A stretch of 9,787 nucleotides of DNA from Candidatus Proteinoplasmatales archaeon SG8-5. GTDB taxonomy: Archaea; Thermoplasmatota; Thermoplasmata; SG8-5. Positions 1 to 6,827 of the stretch are shown here, in pieces; position 1 is the first letter of the stretch; every line of letters starts with the position of its first letter. The notes under the pieces were generated by a model. That model had not been told where the DNA came from. It was given only the letters and a program-made list of their open reading frames with translations, and did not search any database. Location of the stretch: the NCBI GenBank assembly GCA_001595885.1, contig LSSH01000104.1, positions 1 to 9,787 on the forward strand, written 5' to 3'. The translations under genes were made by a program, and so were the position numbers.

Positions 1-2651
1 AGGGCCGTTACCTGAAGTATCGGGCTCCCAAGACCGGGGAGGTCAGCGACATCGCGCTCTTGCCTACCATCAAGGCCGCCATCATGCACTCCAAGGGCGG
101 CAAGATAGAGGTGAAGAAGCGGGATTACCGCGAGAAGGTCCGCCGGCGTAAGATATCCACGCTCATCTGCCTTGTGCTGGACGCCTCCAGCTCGATGGTC
201 ATGGACGCGAAGATGAAGAGCATCAAGGACGCGCTGGAAGAGCTGATGTTGGACGCCTATCAGAAGAGGGACCGTATTTCGCTGGTCAGTTGTTACGGAC
301 GGCAGGCCGAGGTCGTCCTTCCTTTCACTTCCAGCATCGAGAAGGGCAAGCAGTACATCGAGAAGCTCGCCTTCGGCGGAACCACGCCGCTCGCAGCCGG
401 CATCCGCCAGGGTCTAGAGAACCTCCGGGCCAAGCTGAGGATAGAGAAGGACACCAATCCCCTCCTCATCGTGGTCACGGACGGCTCGGCGAACACGCCC
501 ATCGTGCCCGGCCAGGATATTGAAACGGAGATCCTGGACACGTGCATGTCGATAGAGCGCTATCACATTCCGACCCTCATCATCGACGTCTCCAGGGAGG
601 GTTCGAGGCTCGCGCGGGAGATGGCGGAGGTCGCGGGCGGCGTTTACTATCACCTGGAGCACGCCGAGGCCTTCGAATCCGTCGTCAACATCGAGGACGC
701 CATCGACTTCGACCGCGTGCTCGAATACGTTTCAATAGGCCTCGTCGACCCGAATTTCAAGGGTGCGGTGTTCCCGGCCAAGAGGGAGCCGGTGGTCCGC
801 GGCGTCCTGGAGTTCGTGGACGCGCTTTCGCTGGAGTTCAGGGCCATCGACTGCGCATCGGGCTGCGACCCCAGCGACCCTGAATCCTTCTGCTACGAAT
901 GCCGCCTCCGTTACCTGGACGCGGCCGAACCACCCGAGTTCAAGACCGTTCTGCGTACATTCCCTATAATCCAGCTGGACAAGGAGCACACCACCAAGGA
1001 CATGATGGGCGAGATATACATCCGCTTCCTGGCGACCTCGAGCGACCTCTCCGAGGTGAACCGCGGCGTTCTTTACGTGGAGAACATCGACCAGCTGGAC
1101 AAGAACATCGGCAAGATACTGGCACAGACGCTCCGCGACCGCGAATTCACGCTGGAGAAGGACGGCAAGTCAATGACCTTCCCCTGCAAGTTCTCCCTCA
1201 TCGGTACGCTGAGCAAGAAGGACACGAAGATTAACACCGAGCTTGAGAAGCAGATAACCATCCTCGTGTCCGGGGAGGAAGAGGCCGACGATCTCGAGTA
1301 CCGGACCAAGTACATCCAGTACAAGAAGGATTACGATGCAGACCCTGCCGCCTTCCAGACACGTGTGGACCGTGCGCGCCGGGAATGGATAATGGATTAC
1401 CTCCGCGCCAGGAAGATCATGCCCACTGTGACTTTGCCAGAGGCGCTTGAAAGGGCCCTCGACCGGTATTCGACCGTGATGAGCCCCGACGAGTGCTTCC
1501 CGCCGAAACTGAAGGGGCTGGCCAAGGTGATGGCGGCACGTAACCTGAAGACTGAGGTCAGCGACGCTGACGCGGCAGAGGCCATTGAGGTCCTTAAGCG
1601 CCAGGAAAGGCTGCTGGGCGAAGGCGAGATAGACATCCCGCCGGTGTTCCAACCCTTCGTCGGCGTGGCAGAGGCCGTGGCGGAGGCCGAGGTGCTCAAG
1701 GATAAACTCTTGCTCCTGCTCGTATCAATGGAGGAGATGGGCGGTGCCCTGATCCGCGGTTATGGCCCGGATGCGGTGAGGAGCGCGCTCAGGTACCTTC
1801 AGGAGATGGAATTCACTATCCGGACGTTAAAGGGCTGCAAGCAGTCGTGCGACCCTATCAGGCCGGAAGAGTTCTGTCCCGAGTGCCGCATCAAGTACGA
1901 ACGCGATGAAATTGAAATCACGGAGGAGAAGCTGCCGGTCGTGTTCCTGCCCAAGGACGCGGACGTGGCTGCGTTGAAGGGCAGCGTCTTCGTCAACTAT
2001 GTCATCAGACCCAACCTACTGACCAGGGCTCACAGAGGCATCCTGTTCGTTGATAACTTGGACGAGTTGAACACGGAGGTCGAAACAGCTCTGGCCAGTG
2101 CATTGACCACAGGCAAGAACACGGTCGAGACGGAAGGCAAGGTCGTGGAGCAGCCGTGCCGCATTTTGCTCATCGCCACGATCGCCGACCCGGACGCAGA
2201 CATACACCCGTTGCTGTTGGGCAGATTATCCGTGTTGCTGGAGGCCACGCCGGAGGATCGTACGCTCATACGCCTCAGGGCGCTCGAGTACCTGGAGGAG
2301 TTCGGAACGCAGCCGGAGCTCTTCAGCAGCGGAATCATGGCCAGCAAGGAGGAGTCAAGGAAGAACGTTCTCACAGGTCAGGAGCTGATGCCTGAAATAC
2401 AGATATCGGACACCCAGCTCGACCTGATCGCGCGGATGTGCGCCGAATTCGACGTTGAGGGAAACAGCAACGAGTTCCGCATCGAGAGCGTGGCCAAGAG
2501 CCTTGCCGCGATGAACACGGAGAGGCGGGTGGAGGACGAGCACATCGTGAATGCGGCCCAGATGGTCATACCGCTATCCGCTTCCTCGAAGATGGAGACG
2601 CGTGAGGAGCTGGCCGAGTCAATTAGGCAGATGGTGTTACAGTATGCTTGA
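1..2651 (+). CDS. Chelatase-D-like protein: VWA domain followed by two degenerate AAA+ modules (5' partial)
   Basis: The frame is open to the left edge, so the true start lies outside; a TTG at 60 is in frame but coding similarity begins before it. Residues below count from that TTG. A BchD-like lead-in (GRYLKYRAP at about 3-29, then DIALLPTIKAA) precedes a VWA domain at about 33-205 with a complete MIDAS: D41-x-S43-x-S45, the Thr of GGTTP (108-109) and D141. Two modules shaped like the BchI AAA+ fold follow, at about 213-515 and 530-840. Each has a CX3C-X8-CX2C motif (C265/269/278/281 and C593/597/606/609), a Walker B-like strand (GVLYVEN at 336, GILFVDN at 660) and a helical lid. Neither has a usable Walker A, and only the second keeps an arginine-finger-like Arg (R722). 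Known BchD proteins carry a degenerate AAA+ domain before the VWA; here two lie after it. Inferred role: non-hydrolysing scaffold and Mg-dependent adaptor for the downstream ATPase. The substrate is unknown. Confidence 0.85.
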   Translation, partial: GRYLKYRAPKTGEVSDIALLPTIKAAIMHSKGGKIEVKKRDYREKVRRRKISTLICLVLDASSSMVMDAKMKSIKDALEELMLDAYQKRDRISLVSCYGRQAEVVLPFTSSIEKGKQYIEKLAFGGTTPLAAGIRQGLENLRAKLRIEKDTNPLLIVVTDGSANTPIVPGQDIETEILDTCMSIERYHIPTLIIDVSREGSRLAREMAEVAGGVYYHLEHAEAFESVVNIEDAIDFDRVLEYVSIGLVDPNFKGAVFPAKREPVVRGVLEFVDALSLEFRAIDCASGCDPSDPESFCYECRLRYLDAAEPPEFKTVLRTFPIIQLDKEHTTKDMMGEIYIRFLATSSDLSEVNRGVLYVENIDQLDKNIGKILAQTLRDREFTLEKDGKSMTFPCKFSLIGTLSKKDTKINTELEKQITILVSGEEEADDLEYRTKYIQYKKDYDADPAAFQTRVDRARREWIMDYLRARKIMPTVTLPEALERALDRYSTVMSPDECFPPKLKGLAKVMAARNLKTEVSDADAAEAIEVLKRQERLLGEGEIDIPPVFQPFVGVAEAVAEAEVLKDKLLLLLVSMEEMGGALIRGYGPDAVRSALRYLQEMEFTIRTLKGCKQSCDPIRPEEFCPECRIKYERDEIEITEEKLPVVFLPKDADVAALKGSVFVNYVIRPNLLTRAHRGILFVDNLDELNTEVETALASALTTGKNTVETEGKVVEQPCRILLIATIADPDADIHPLLLGRLSVLLEATPEDRTLIRLRALEYLEEFGTQPELFSSGIMASKEESRKNVLTGQELMPEIQISDTQLDLIARMCAEFDVEGNSNEFRIESVAKSLAAMNTERRVEDEHIVNAAQMVIPLSASSKMETREELAESIRQMVLQYA
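2633..2636 (+). promoter_or_regulatory. Ribosome binding site inside the upstream gene, deciding the AAA+ start
   Basis: GGTG lies 7 bases before the ATG at 2644, within the last codons of the VWA gene. It matches the core of the archaeal anti-SD complement (GGAGGTGATC). It supports ATG 2644 over the in-frame ATG at 2551, which would bury 31 non-family residues inside the upstream gene. Confidence 0.45.
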
Positions 2652-3639
2652 GGACCTCGACGATATCACTTTTGAGGACCTGTCCAAGTTCCGGAAGAAA
2701 GAGGAGGCGCCCGATTTCCCGCTCGTGAGGATTGTGGGTCAGCAGCAGATGAAGCGCGCGCTCATGCTCTTGGCCTCCAACCCGGGGATAGGCAACATGC
2801 TGCTGGTGGGCGAGGCCGGTACGGGCAAGGGCACGGCGGCCCGCGGCCTGAAGACCCTGCTGCCCAACCTGGAGGTCGTGAAGGACTGCGAGTACAACTG
2901 CTCTCCGGGTGACAAGGACGACATGTGCCTGGCCTGCACCTCTAAGGCCAAGGGCAAGCTGGAGGTCACCGCCGGACCCACACCTCTCCTGGAGCTGCCC
3001 ATCGGCGCATCCGAGAAGATGATATTCGGCAGCTTCGACCACAAGGGCAGGTTCAAGCCAGGCATCATCGGGAGGGCCAACAAGGGCTACCTCCTGGTTG
3101 AGAGGGCAAACCTTCTCGGCTCGGACATGCTGCTGAAGCTGCTGGACGTATCGGAATCGGGCGTCCACAAGTACAGGGAAGGTAAGAAGGAATACGTGCA
3201 CCCCTCGAAGTTCGTCATCATCGGGACCATGAACCCGGAGGACGGCGAACTTGATGACGAAGTACTCGGCCGCTTCGGAATGGTCATCGAGGTCAGGTCC
3301 ATCAAGGACATCGAGGAGCGCATCGAGATCGTCCGTAACGTGGAGACCTACAGGAACGACCCCAAGGACTTCGTGGAGAAGAGTAGGCGCGAGACCCTGG
3401 CCTTCAAGGAGCGAATAGCCAACTCACGCAACCTCATCAAACGCGCCGACGTCCCCAAGAAGGTCCAGACCGCCATAGACAAGGTGGCAAAACAGGTCAA
3501 CCAGGACAACGATTGGGTGAAGGGCACGCTCCAGCAGGCGGCGCTGGCCAACGCCGCCTTCGACGACCGTATCTGGGTGACGGTGGATGACGTGGCCGAG
3601 GTCGCGGATATTGTGCTGGGGCATAGGGTCGAAGCCTAG
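2644..3639 (+). CDS. BchI-like AAA+ ATPase subunit with altered Walker motifs
   Basis: 331 residues, about the usual length of chelatase I subunits. Visible AAA+ parts in order: N-terminal VGQQQMKRAL (31-40), Walker A GEAGTGKGT (56-64), a CX3C-X8-CX2C motif (C82, C86, C95, C98), the family segment PIGASEKMIFGSFD (119-132), a Walker B strand GYLLVER (148-154), sensor 1 in GTMNPEDGEL (Asn197), an arginine finger in GRFG (Arg210), and a C-terminal lid. Oddities: the Mg-binding Ser/Thr of Walker A is Gly63 with Thr64 after it, the GKGT form seen in adenylate kinases; the Walker B Asp-Glu is Glu153-Arg154, removing the catalytic glutamate; and the usual sensor-2 arginine is not evident. ATP binding is plausible and hydrolysis doubtful. 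The start overlaps the upstream stop by 8 bases, so the two proteins are very probably co-translated partners. Whether they serve a metal chelatase or another remodelling task cannot be told here. Confidence 0.87.
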   Translation: MLEDLDDITFEDLSKFRKKEEAPDFPLVRIVGQQQMKRALMLLASNPGIGNMLLVGEAGTGKGTAARGLKTLLPNLEVVKDCEYNCSPGDKDDMCLACTSKAKGKLEVTAGPTPLLELPIGASEKMIFGSFDHKGRFKPGIIGRANKGYLLVERANLLGSDMLLKLLDVSESGVHKYREGKKEYVHPSKFVIIGTMNPEDGELDDEVLGRFGMVIEVRSIKDIEERIEIVRNVETYRNDPKDFVEKSRRETLAFKERIANSRNLIKRADVPKKVQTAIDKVAKQVNQDNDWVKGTLQQAALANAAFDDRIWVTVDDVAEVADIVLGHRVEA

Positions 3640-4040
3640 TCGAGCAATCGTTTTTGACCTGTTATTGACTGATGTTCGCTGATGTTCTGGCTTGCTTCGA
3701 GGCAGCCCAGGTATTTTCCGTCAGAGGCGCGCAGCGCATGGTACTCGATCAATATCTTCTGCTCTTTCCCGTCGGGACCAATGGGCAGGTCGATCCAGAA
3801 CCTGGCCTTATCACGCTGGCCATCCTTCATCTCAGATAATATCTGCTCTACCTTGTCAACGCTCTTTTGCGGGTGGCAGTTATGTACGTCTTTTCCTACG
3901 ACGCCTTCTGGTCTTTTGAAAATCCGGGACTCATGCTTGTTCCAGGCCAATACTTTATCCTCTGCGTCGACAACCGAGAATTCAACGGGTAACGTATCAA
4001 GGACCGCTTCGAGCACTTCATCAGGTAAATTGCCGATCAT
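3636..4040 (-). CDS. Stand-alone PAS-domain protein
   Basis: A 134-residue single-domain protein. Residues about 8-125 read as a PAS fold: an N-terminal helix (LPDEVLEAVLDTLPVEF), then SVVDAEDKVLAWN, the hinge segment VVGKDVHNCHPQKS (47-60), the FW strand at 81-82, and the closing strands IEYHALR and YLGCLEASQNI. The GKxVxNCHP...SVxxVxxIL pattern is what I recall from the PAS part of DUF438-type proteins, where it is often fused to a hemerythrin-like domain. Here nothing is fused, so it is probably a soluble sensor acting through a partner. His53, Cys55 and His56 could be a ligand or redox site, but no ligand can be assigned. Start: ATG at 4040 with GGAGGT (4047-4052) six bases upstream. Its stop overlaps the convergent AAA+ stop. 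Confidence 0.85.
   Translation of the reverse strand: MIGNLPDEVLEAVLDTLPVEFSVVDAEDKVLAWNKHESRIFKRPEGVVGKDVHNCHPQKSVDKVEQILSEMKDGQRDKARFWIDLPIGPDGKEQKILIEYHALRASDGKYLGCLEASQNISEHQSITGQKRLLD
3649..3657 (+). terminator. Possible T-tract terminator after the AAA+/VWA pair
   Basis: A TTTTT run at 3651-3655 begins 12 bases after the stop of the AAA+ gene. Archaeal termination often uses short T-tracts on the coding strand. The run lies inside the coding end of the convergent PAS gene, so its position may be accidental. Confidence 0.25.
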
Positions 4041-4046
4041 AACCCT

Positions 4047-4088
4047 ACCTCCAATAAAACATACTGGTTTAGAATAAATATTCTTTCC
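4047..4088 (-). promoter_or_regulatory. Promoter and ribosome binding site of the PAS gene
   Basis: Reading the minus strand, purine-rich GAAAGA (4086-4081, BRE-like) runs into TATTTATTCT (4080-4071, TATA-like), followed by GGAGGT at 4052-4047 and ATG six bases later. A start point about 25 bases past the TATA centre would fall near 4050, giving a very short leader at the edge of the SD. The PAS gene can therefore be transcribed apart from the zinc-ribbon gene that ends at 4096. Confidence 0.5.
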
Positions 4089-4095
4089 CGAAGTC

Positions 4096-4323
4096 CTACC
4101 CGAACTTTCTCCCAGTGTGGGTGAACGCGCTCCTTTTCAGGTTTATGTACTTCTGCTCGTCCTTGCCTATCTCGTTCCCGCAGGGGCACTTAATCATGTT
4201 GCCGTCATGGATGCTGTTATCCTCCTGGATGCGGCTGGGCCAGAGGTGGCGCACCTGGCCCTTTCCAATCTTGAGGTATCGGAACAATTTGGTCTTGCAT
4301 TTAGCACATCTGATGGTAATCAA
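4096..4323 (-). CDS. Small archaeal zinc-ribbon-like protein
   Basis: 75 residues with a CxxC near the start (C6, C9 in RCAKCK) and a CxC later (C46, C48 in KCPCGN), a four-Cys set able to bind one zinc. Between them is a basic, aromatic stretch (LFRYLKIGKGQVRHLW), and the tail reads NLKRSAFTHTGRKFG. I recall similar short proteins (RC.KC..KLFRY.KIGKG, then KC.CGN.IG) as conserved uncharacterised archaeal proteins. RNA or ribosome contact would suit the basic character but is a guess. The start must be TTG at 4323-4321: no in-frame ATG lies between the upstream stop (4368-4366) and C6. GGTGGG, 7 to 12 bases before it, is the likely SD and partly belongs to the hairpin repeat at 4333-4354. No function is assigned. 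Confidence 0.75.
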   Translation of the reverse strand: MITIRCAKCKTKLFRYLKIGKGQVRHLWPSRIQEDNSIHDGNMIKCPCGNEIGKDEQKYINLKRSAFTHTGRKFG

Positions 4324-4332
4324 TTTTGACCC

Positions 4333-4354
4333 ACCCCGCCCTGACAGGCGAGGT
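4333..4354. repeat. GC-rich hairpin repeat, copy A
   Basis: ACCCCGCC (4333-4340), loop CTGACA, then GGCGAGGT (4347-4354): an 8-bp stem with one C-A mismatch. It matches copy B at 4403-4424 at all but two bases, in the same orientation and 70 bases apart. On the minus strand its 3' arm provides part of the G-rich stretch just before the TTG start of the zinc-ribbon gene. Confidence 0.75.
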
Positions 4355-4377
4355 TGCCGAATCTCTCATCTCACCCA

Positions 4378-4396
4378 GCCAGTTCATCGAACTGGC
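4378..4396. repeat. Perfect inverted repeat between the two hairpin copies
   Basis: GCCAGTTC (4378-4385), loop ATC, GAACTGGC (4389-4396): a perfect 8-bp stem with a 3-base loop. It sits midway between copies A and B, is unrelated to them in sequence, and gives the spacer a three-hairpin layout. Confidence 0.7.
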
Positions 4397-4402
4397 CTTA
4401 CG

Positions 4403-4424
4403 ACCCCGCCCTCACAGGCGGGGT
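4403..4424. repeat. GC-rich hairpin repeat, copy B
   Basis: ACCCCGCC (4403-4410), loop CTCACA, GGCGGGGT (4417-4424): a perfect 8-bp stem with a 6-base loop. It lies 15 bases beyond the polB stop on the minus strand, so it could also act as a 3'-end structure for the ychF-polB message, although no T-tract follows it. A weaker dyad, GGTAT/ATACC at 4422-4440, overlaps its edge and the polB stop. Confidence 0.75.
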
Positions 4425-4439
4425 ATGAATGAGTTATAC

Positions 4440-6824
4440 CTATAGGAAATCTTCCAAGGTGAGGGGTTTGTCCGTCTTTATAACTTTGGGCTCGTCCTTC
4501 TTCTTCTTAGACGAGGACTTGGCTTTTTCTTCATAGCTGAACAAAGACGCCTGCTGGCTGCCTGTGAGCAGTTCCTGCACGTCCCAACCGAAGACGTCGG
4601 TGATTCTGGCGAGGGTCATCGCGACCCGGCGGGCGTAATATTCGTAATCGGGTGTGAACTCGAACTTGCGGCCGCTTATGTACGGCTCCACCTCCTGCGG
4701 CGATTTGCGCGAGTCGACGACTATCCAGCTCACCTTCATGCCCGGCACGAAGTCGTAGCCCATCTCCATGAGCTTCTTCGCGGTTTGAACGGTCGATTGC
4801 GAGTCCGGGTCCTTGTAGCGGTCGAAGCTGCGGCACGTTCTGGACACCACCAGGCCCTCTGTCTGCGCATTGCCCTCGGCAACGTCCTTCACGAGATCTC
4901 TGGCTAAAGCCACGGCGCCGTCGATGTCGCGGTCCAGAAGCTTCTCGAATACCTGGGTGAGGGCGTCGCTCTGCATGTCGAACGAATCGGTGCGGCGGGT
5001 CTCGTACCCGCGGACGATGGTCTCGGCCTCGGGCCAGGCCACGCGCCCGACATACCGCTTCTTCGCGCCGTGGGAGAACAGGGGGTCGATGACCTTCTCG
5101 AACTCAAGTGTCGCGCCCTCCTTCGAGTACCGCTCGGCGATCCTCTCTCCCACCTCCAGGGCCTCGTCCAGGGTCTCGCCGGGAGATTGGAAGAACACCG
5201 AATCGGTGTCGCCGTAGATGACCTTCAGGCCCTCCTCCTCCAGCTGTTCTATGATGCCCTTCGTGTTCTCGCGGGCGAAGGCCGTGATGCTGGCGCCAAT
5301 CTTCGGGTTCGTGAAGCGGTAGAAGGCGCTTGCGAACACGCCGTAGACCGCGTTCATGAGTATCTTGACCGCGAATTGAAGCCCGTCATAGTAATCCTTC
5401 TCCTCCTTGGTCTTCGCCCTCTTCATCCTGGCCTTGATGTCGTCGCGTTCGGCCATCAGGTTTTCCAGCATGCCGGGCAGCAGTCCTTCCCTCGTTTTCT
5501 TGTCCAGATAGGCTACCCCAGGTTCCGGGCTCCGGACCTTGCCCTCTGAATCGAGTGTGGTGAAGCAGATGTTCTTGGCTATTATGAGGCTCGGGTACAT
5601 GCTCTTGAAGTCGAGGACGCACACCCAGTCGTATAGGCCAGGTTCGATCGTGTGCACGTAGCCGCCCTCGATTGGCCTCTCCTTGGTGTGGCCTCCGGTC
5701 ATGGGAACGCCCACCCTCGGGTCATGGCGGTCGGCGATCCTGATGAGGAGGGAATCTATGAGCTGTGACGTTCGGCCGTTCACCACGTCGTCCAGCGGGA
5801 GCATTGAGACGGTGGCCAGGTCCATGCCCCGCTCGATGATGGTCAGCCTCTGCAGTATCTTGAGGGCGAGTTCAGCGTCCTTGATGCAGTACTTGATGAC
5901 CTTTTCACTATCGTCGGTCCACTCCCGGTCTATCATTGTCGGGTTGACATCCTCCTTCTCCTCGCCCAGGACCAGCTTCGATACGGCGTTGAGCGTTTCC
6001 TGCTTTGGCCGCAGCTCCATCTTCGCGGCCCACCAGGCATCGGCGATTATGCGGCCGTGCAGTCTCCAGAAGCGATTGCTCACAAGCCTCAGGGTCCCGC
6101 CGTCCCGGCCTATCCTGACCGGCTCGAGGCCGTGTTCCTTGGCCCTCTCCAGGACCAGGGGGATGTCATAGCCGTCTATGTTATAGCCGGTGATTACGTC
6201 GGGGTCCTCCTCGTTGATGTAGTCGATGAAATCACTGAGCATGCTCTTCTCGTCGCTGGCAAAGCTCTTCTTCCTGATGCGCTTGCCCGATGACACAGCA
6301 CAGCATATTGTGTATATCTCGTTCGTCTGGATGCTGTTCTCGACGTCAAAGCTCATTATCTTCAGGTCGGGCTTGAACGGCTCGATGTTCTCGAATCTCG
6401 ATGCTTTGACCACGATGTCGGTCGTATACTTCCCGCTGTTGATCTCCTCACCCGTGACCTTGACGCAGCTGGCCAGGTCCATATCGTAGATGAACCGGTG
6501 ATGGAAGGGTATGTCCGCGGCAAGCGACGTCGTGAACCTCTGTCTATAATCCGGCACCTCCCAGGGCCTGAGGATCGTGATCTTCGCGGCCCTCCGGACC
6601 TCGCCCTTATAGAATAATTCCGCATCCTCGATGCTGACGACGTTCGGGTTCTTCTTCATCTCAGCCAGCTCGGTTGACTTCGGCTCGACGGCGTAGAAAT
6701 ACGGCTTGAAGCCCTCGTACCTGATGGTGATGGACTTGTTCCTATCCGTCTTGCCGAACAGTTCAACTGTCACGTCGTCGCGGTCGTAGGTCGCGGTGAT
6801 GAGCCTGACCTTCCACGATTTCAT
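4440..6824 (-). CDS. polB: Family B DNA polymerase with 3'-5' proofreading exonuclease
   Basis: 794 residues, normal for an archaeal replicative PolB. The exonuclease is complete: Exo I FDVE (D160, E162), Exo II N215-x3-YD (D220), Exo III Y312-x3-D316. Polymerase motifs: A, DFKSMYPSL (D405); B, K487-x3-N491-A-x-YG; C, YGDTDS (D539, D541); thumb KKRY at 588-591. Motif B has Asn-Ala where Asn-Ser is commonest; Sulfolobus PolB1 also has Asn-Ala, as I recall. The N-terminal domain keeps residues matching the Pfu uracil-sensing pocket (P41 in FKPYFYA; P87 and V90 in RPWEVP). The tail carries a PIP-like QASLFSY (758-764), a lysine-rich linker and a second PIP-like end, LTLEDFL. The start ATG is 3 bases after the ychF stop, with its SD inside ychF. 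It should act at the replication fork with PCNA. No inteins are present. Confidence 0.97.
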   Translation of the reverse strand: MKSWKVRLITATYDRDDVTVELFGKTDRNKSITIRYEGFKPYFYAVEPKSTELAEMKKNPNVVSIEDAELFYKGEVRRAAKITILRPWEVPDYRQRFTTSLAADIPFHHRFIYDMDLASCVKVTGEEINSGKYTTDIVVKASRFENIEPFKPDLKIMSFDVENSIQTNEIYTICCAVSSGKRIRKKSFASDEKSMLSDFIDYINEEDPDVITGYNIDGYDIPLVLERAKEHGLEPVRIGRDGGTLRLVSNRFWRLHGRIIADAWWAAKMELRPKQETLNAVSKLVLGEEKEDVNPTMIDREWTDDSEKVIKYCIKDAELALKILQRLTIIERGMDLATVSMLPLDDVVNGRTSQLIDSLLIRIADRHDPRVGVPMTGGHTKERPIEGGYVHTIEPGLYDWVCVLDFKSMYPSLIIAKNICFTTLDSEGKVRSPEPGVAYLDKKTREGLLPGMLENLMAERDDIKARMKRAKTKEEKDYYDGLQFAVKILMNAVYGVFASAFYRFTNPKIGASITAFARENTKGIIEQLEEEGLKVIYGDTDSVFFQSPGETLDEALEVGERIAERYSKEGATLEFEKVIDPLFSHGAKKRYVGRVAWPEAETIVRGYETRRTDSFDMQSDALTQVFEKLLDRDIDGAVALARDLVKDVAEGNAQTEGLVVSRTCRSFDRYKDPDSQSTVQTAKKLMEMGYDFVPGMKVSWIVVDSRKSPQEVEPYISGRKFEFTPDYEYYARRVAMTLARITDVFGWDVQELLTGSQQASLFSYEEKAKSSSKKKKDEPKVIKTDKPLTLEDFL

Positions 6825-6827
6825 CGT

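Noticed and set aside
60..62. TTG as true start of the VWA gene
   Set aside because: The frame is open to the left edge, and the residues before the TTG match the segment preceding the VWA in chelatase D proteins, so the gene begins outside the window.
2551..2643. Earlier ATG start for the AAA+ gene
   Set aside because: It would add 31 Arg/Trp-rich residues read out of frame from the upstream gene, unlike chelatase I N-termini; ATG 2644 has an SD-like GGTG.
2623..3201. 192-codon minus-strand frame opposite the AAA+ gene
   Set aside because: Shadow of a well-supported AAA+ gene; no motif or start signal.
4333..4424. Minimal CRISPR array
   Set aside because: Only two imperfect palindromic copies with another hairpin between them and no cas genes; the spacing does not fit repeat-spacer units.
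4115..4432. 105- and 70-codon plus-strand frames opposite the zinc-ribbon gene
   Set aside because: The minus-strand frame has the paired CxxC/CxC and a recognisable archaeal pattern; the plus-strand frames have neither and run through the hairpin repeats.
4324..4439. tRNA or C/D-box RNA in the hairpin spacer
   Set aside because: No cloverleaf or T-loop sequence; a CTGA is present but no RTGATGA C box at suitable spacing was seen.
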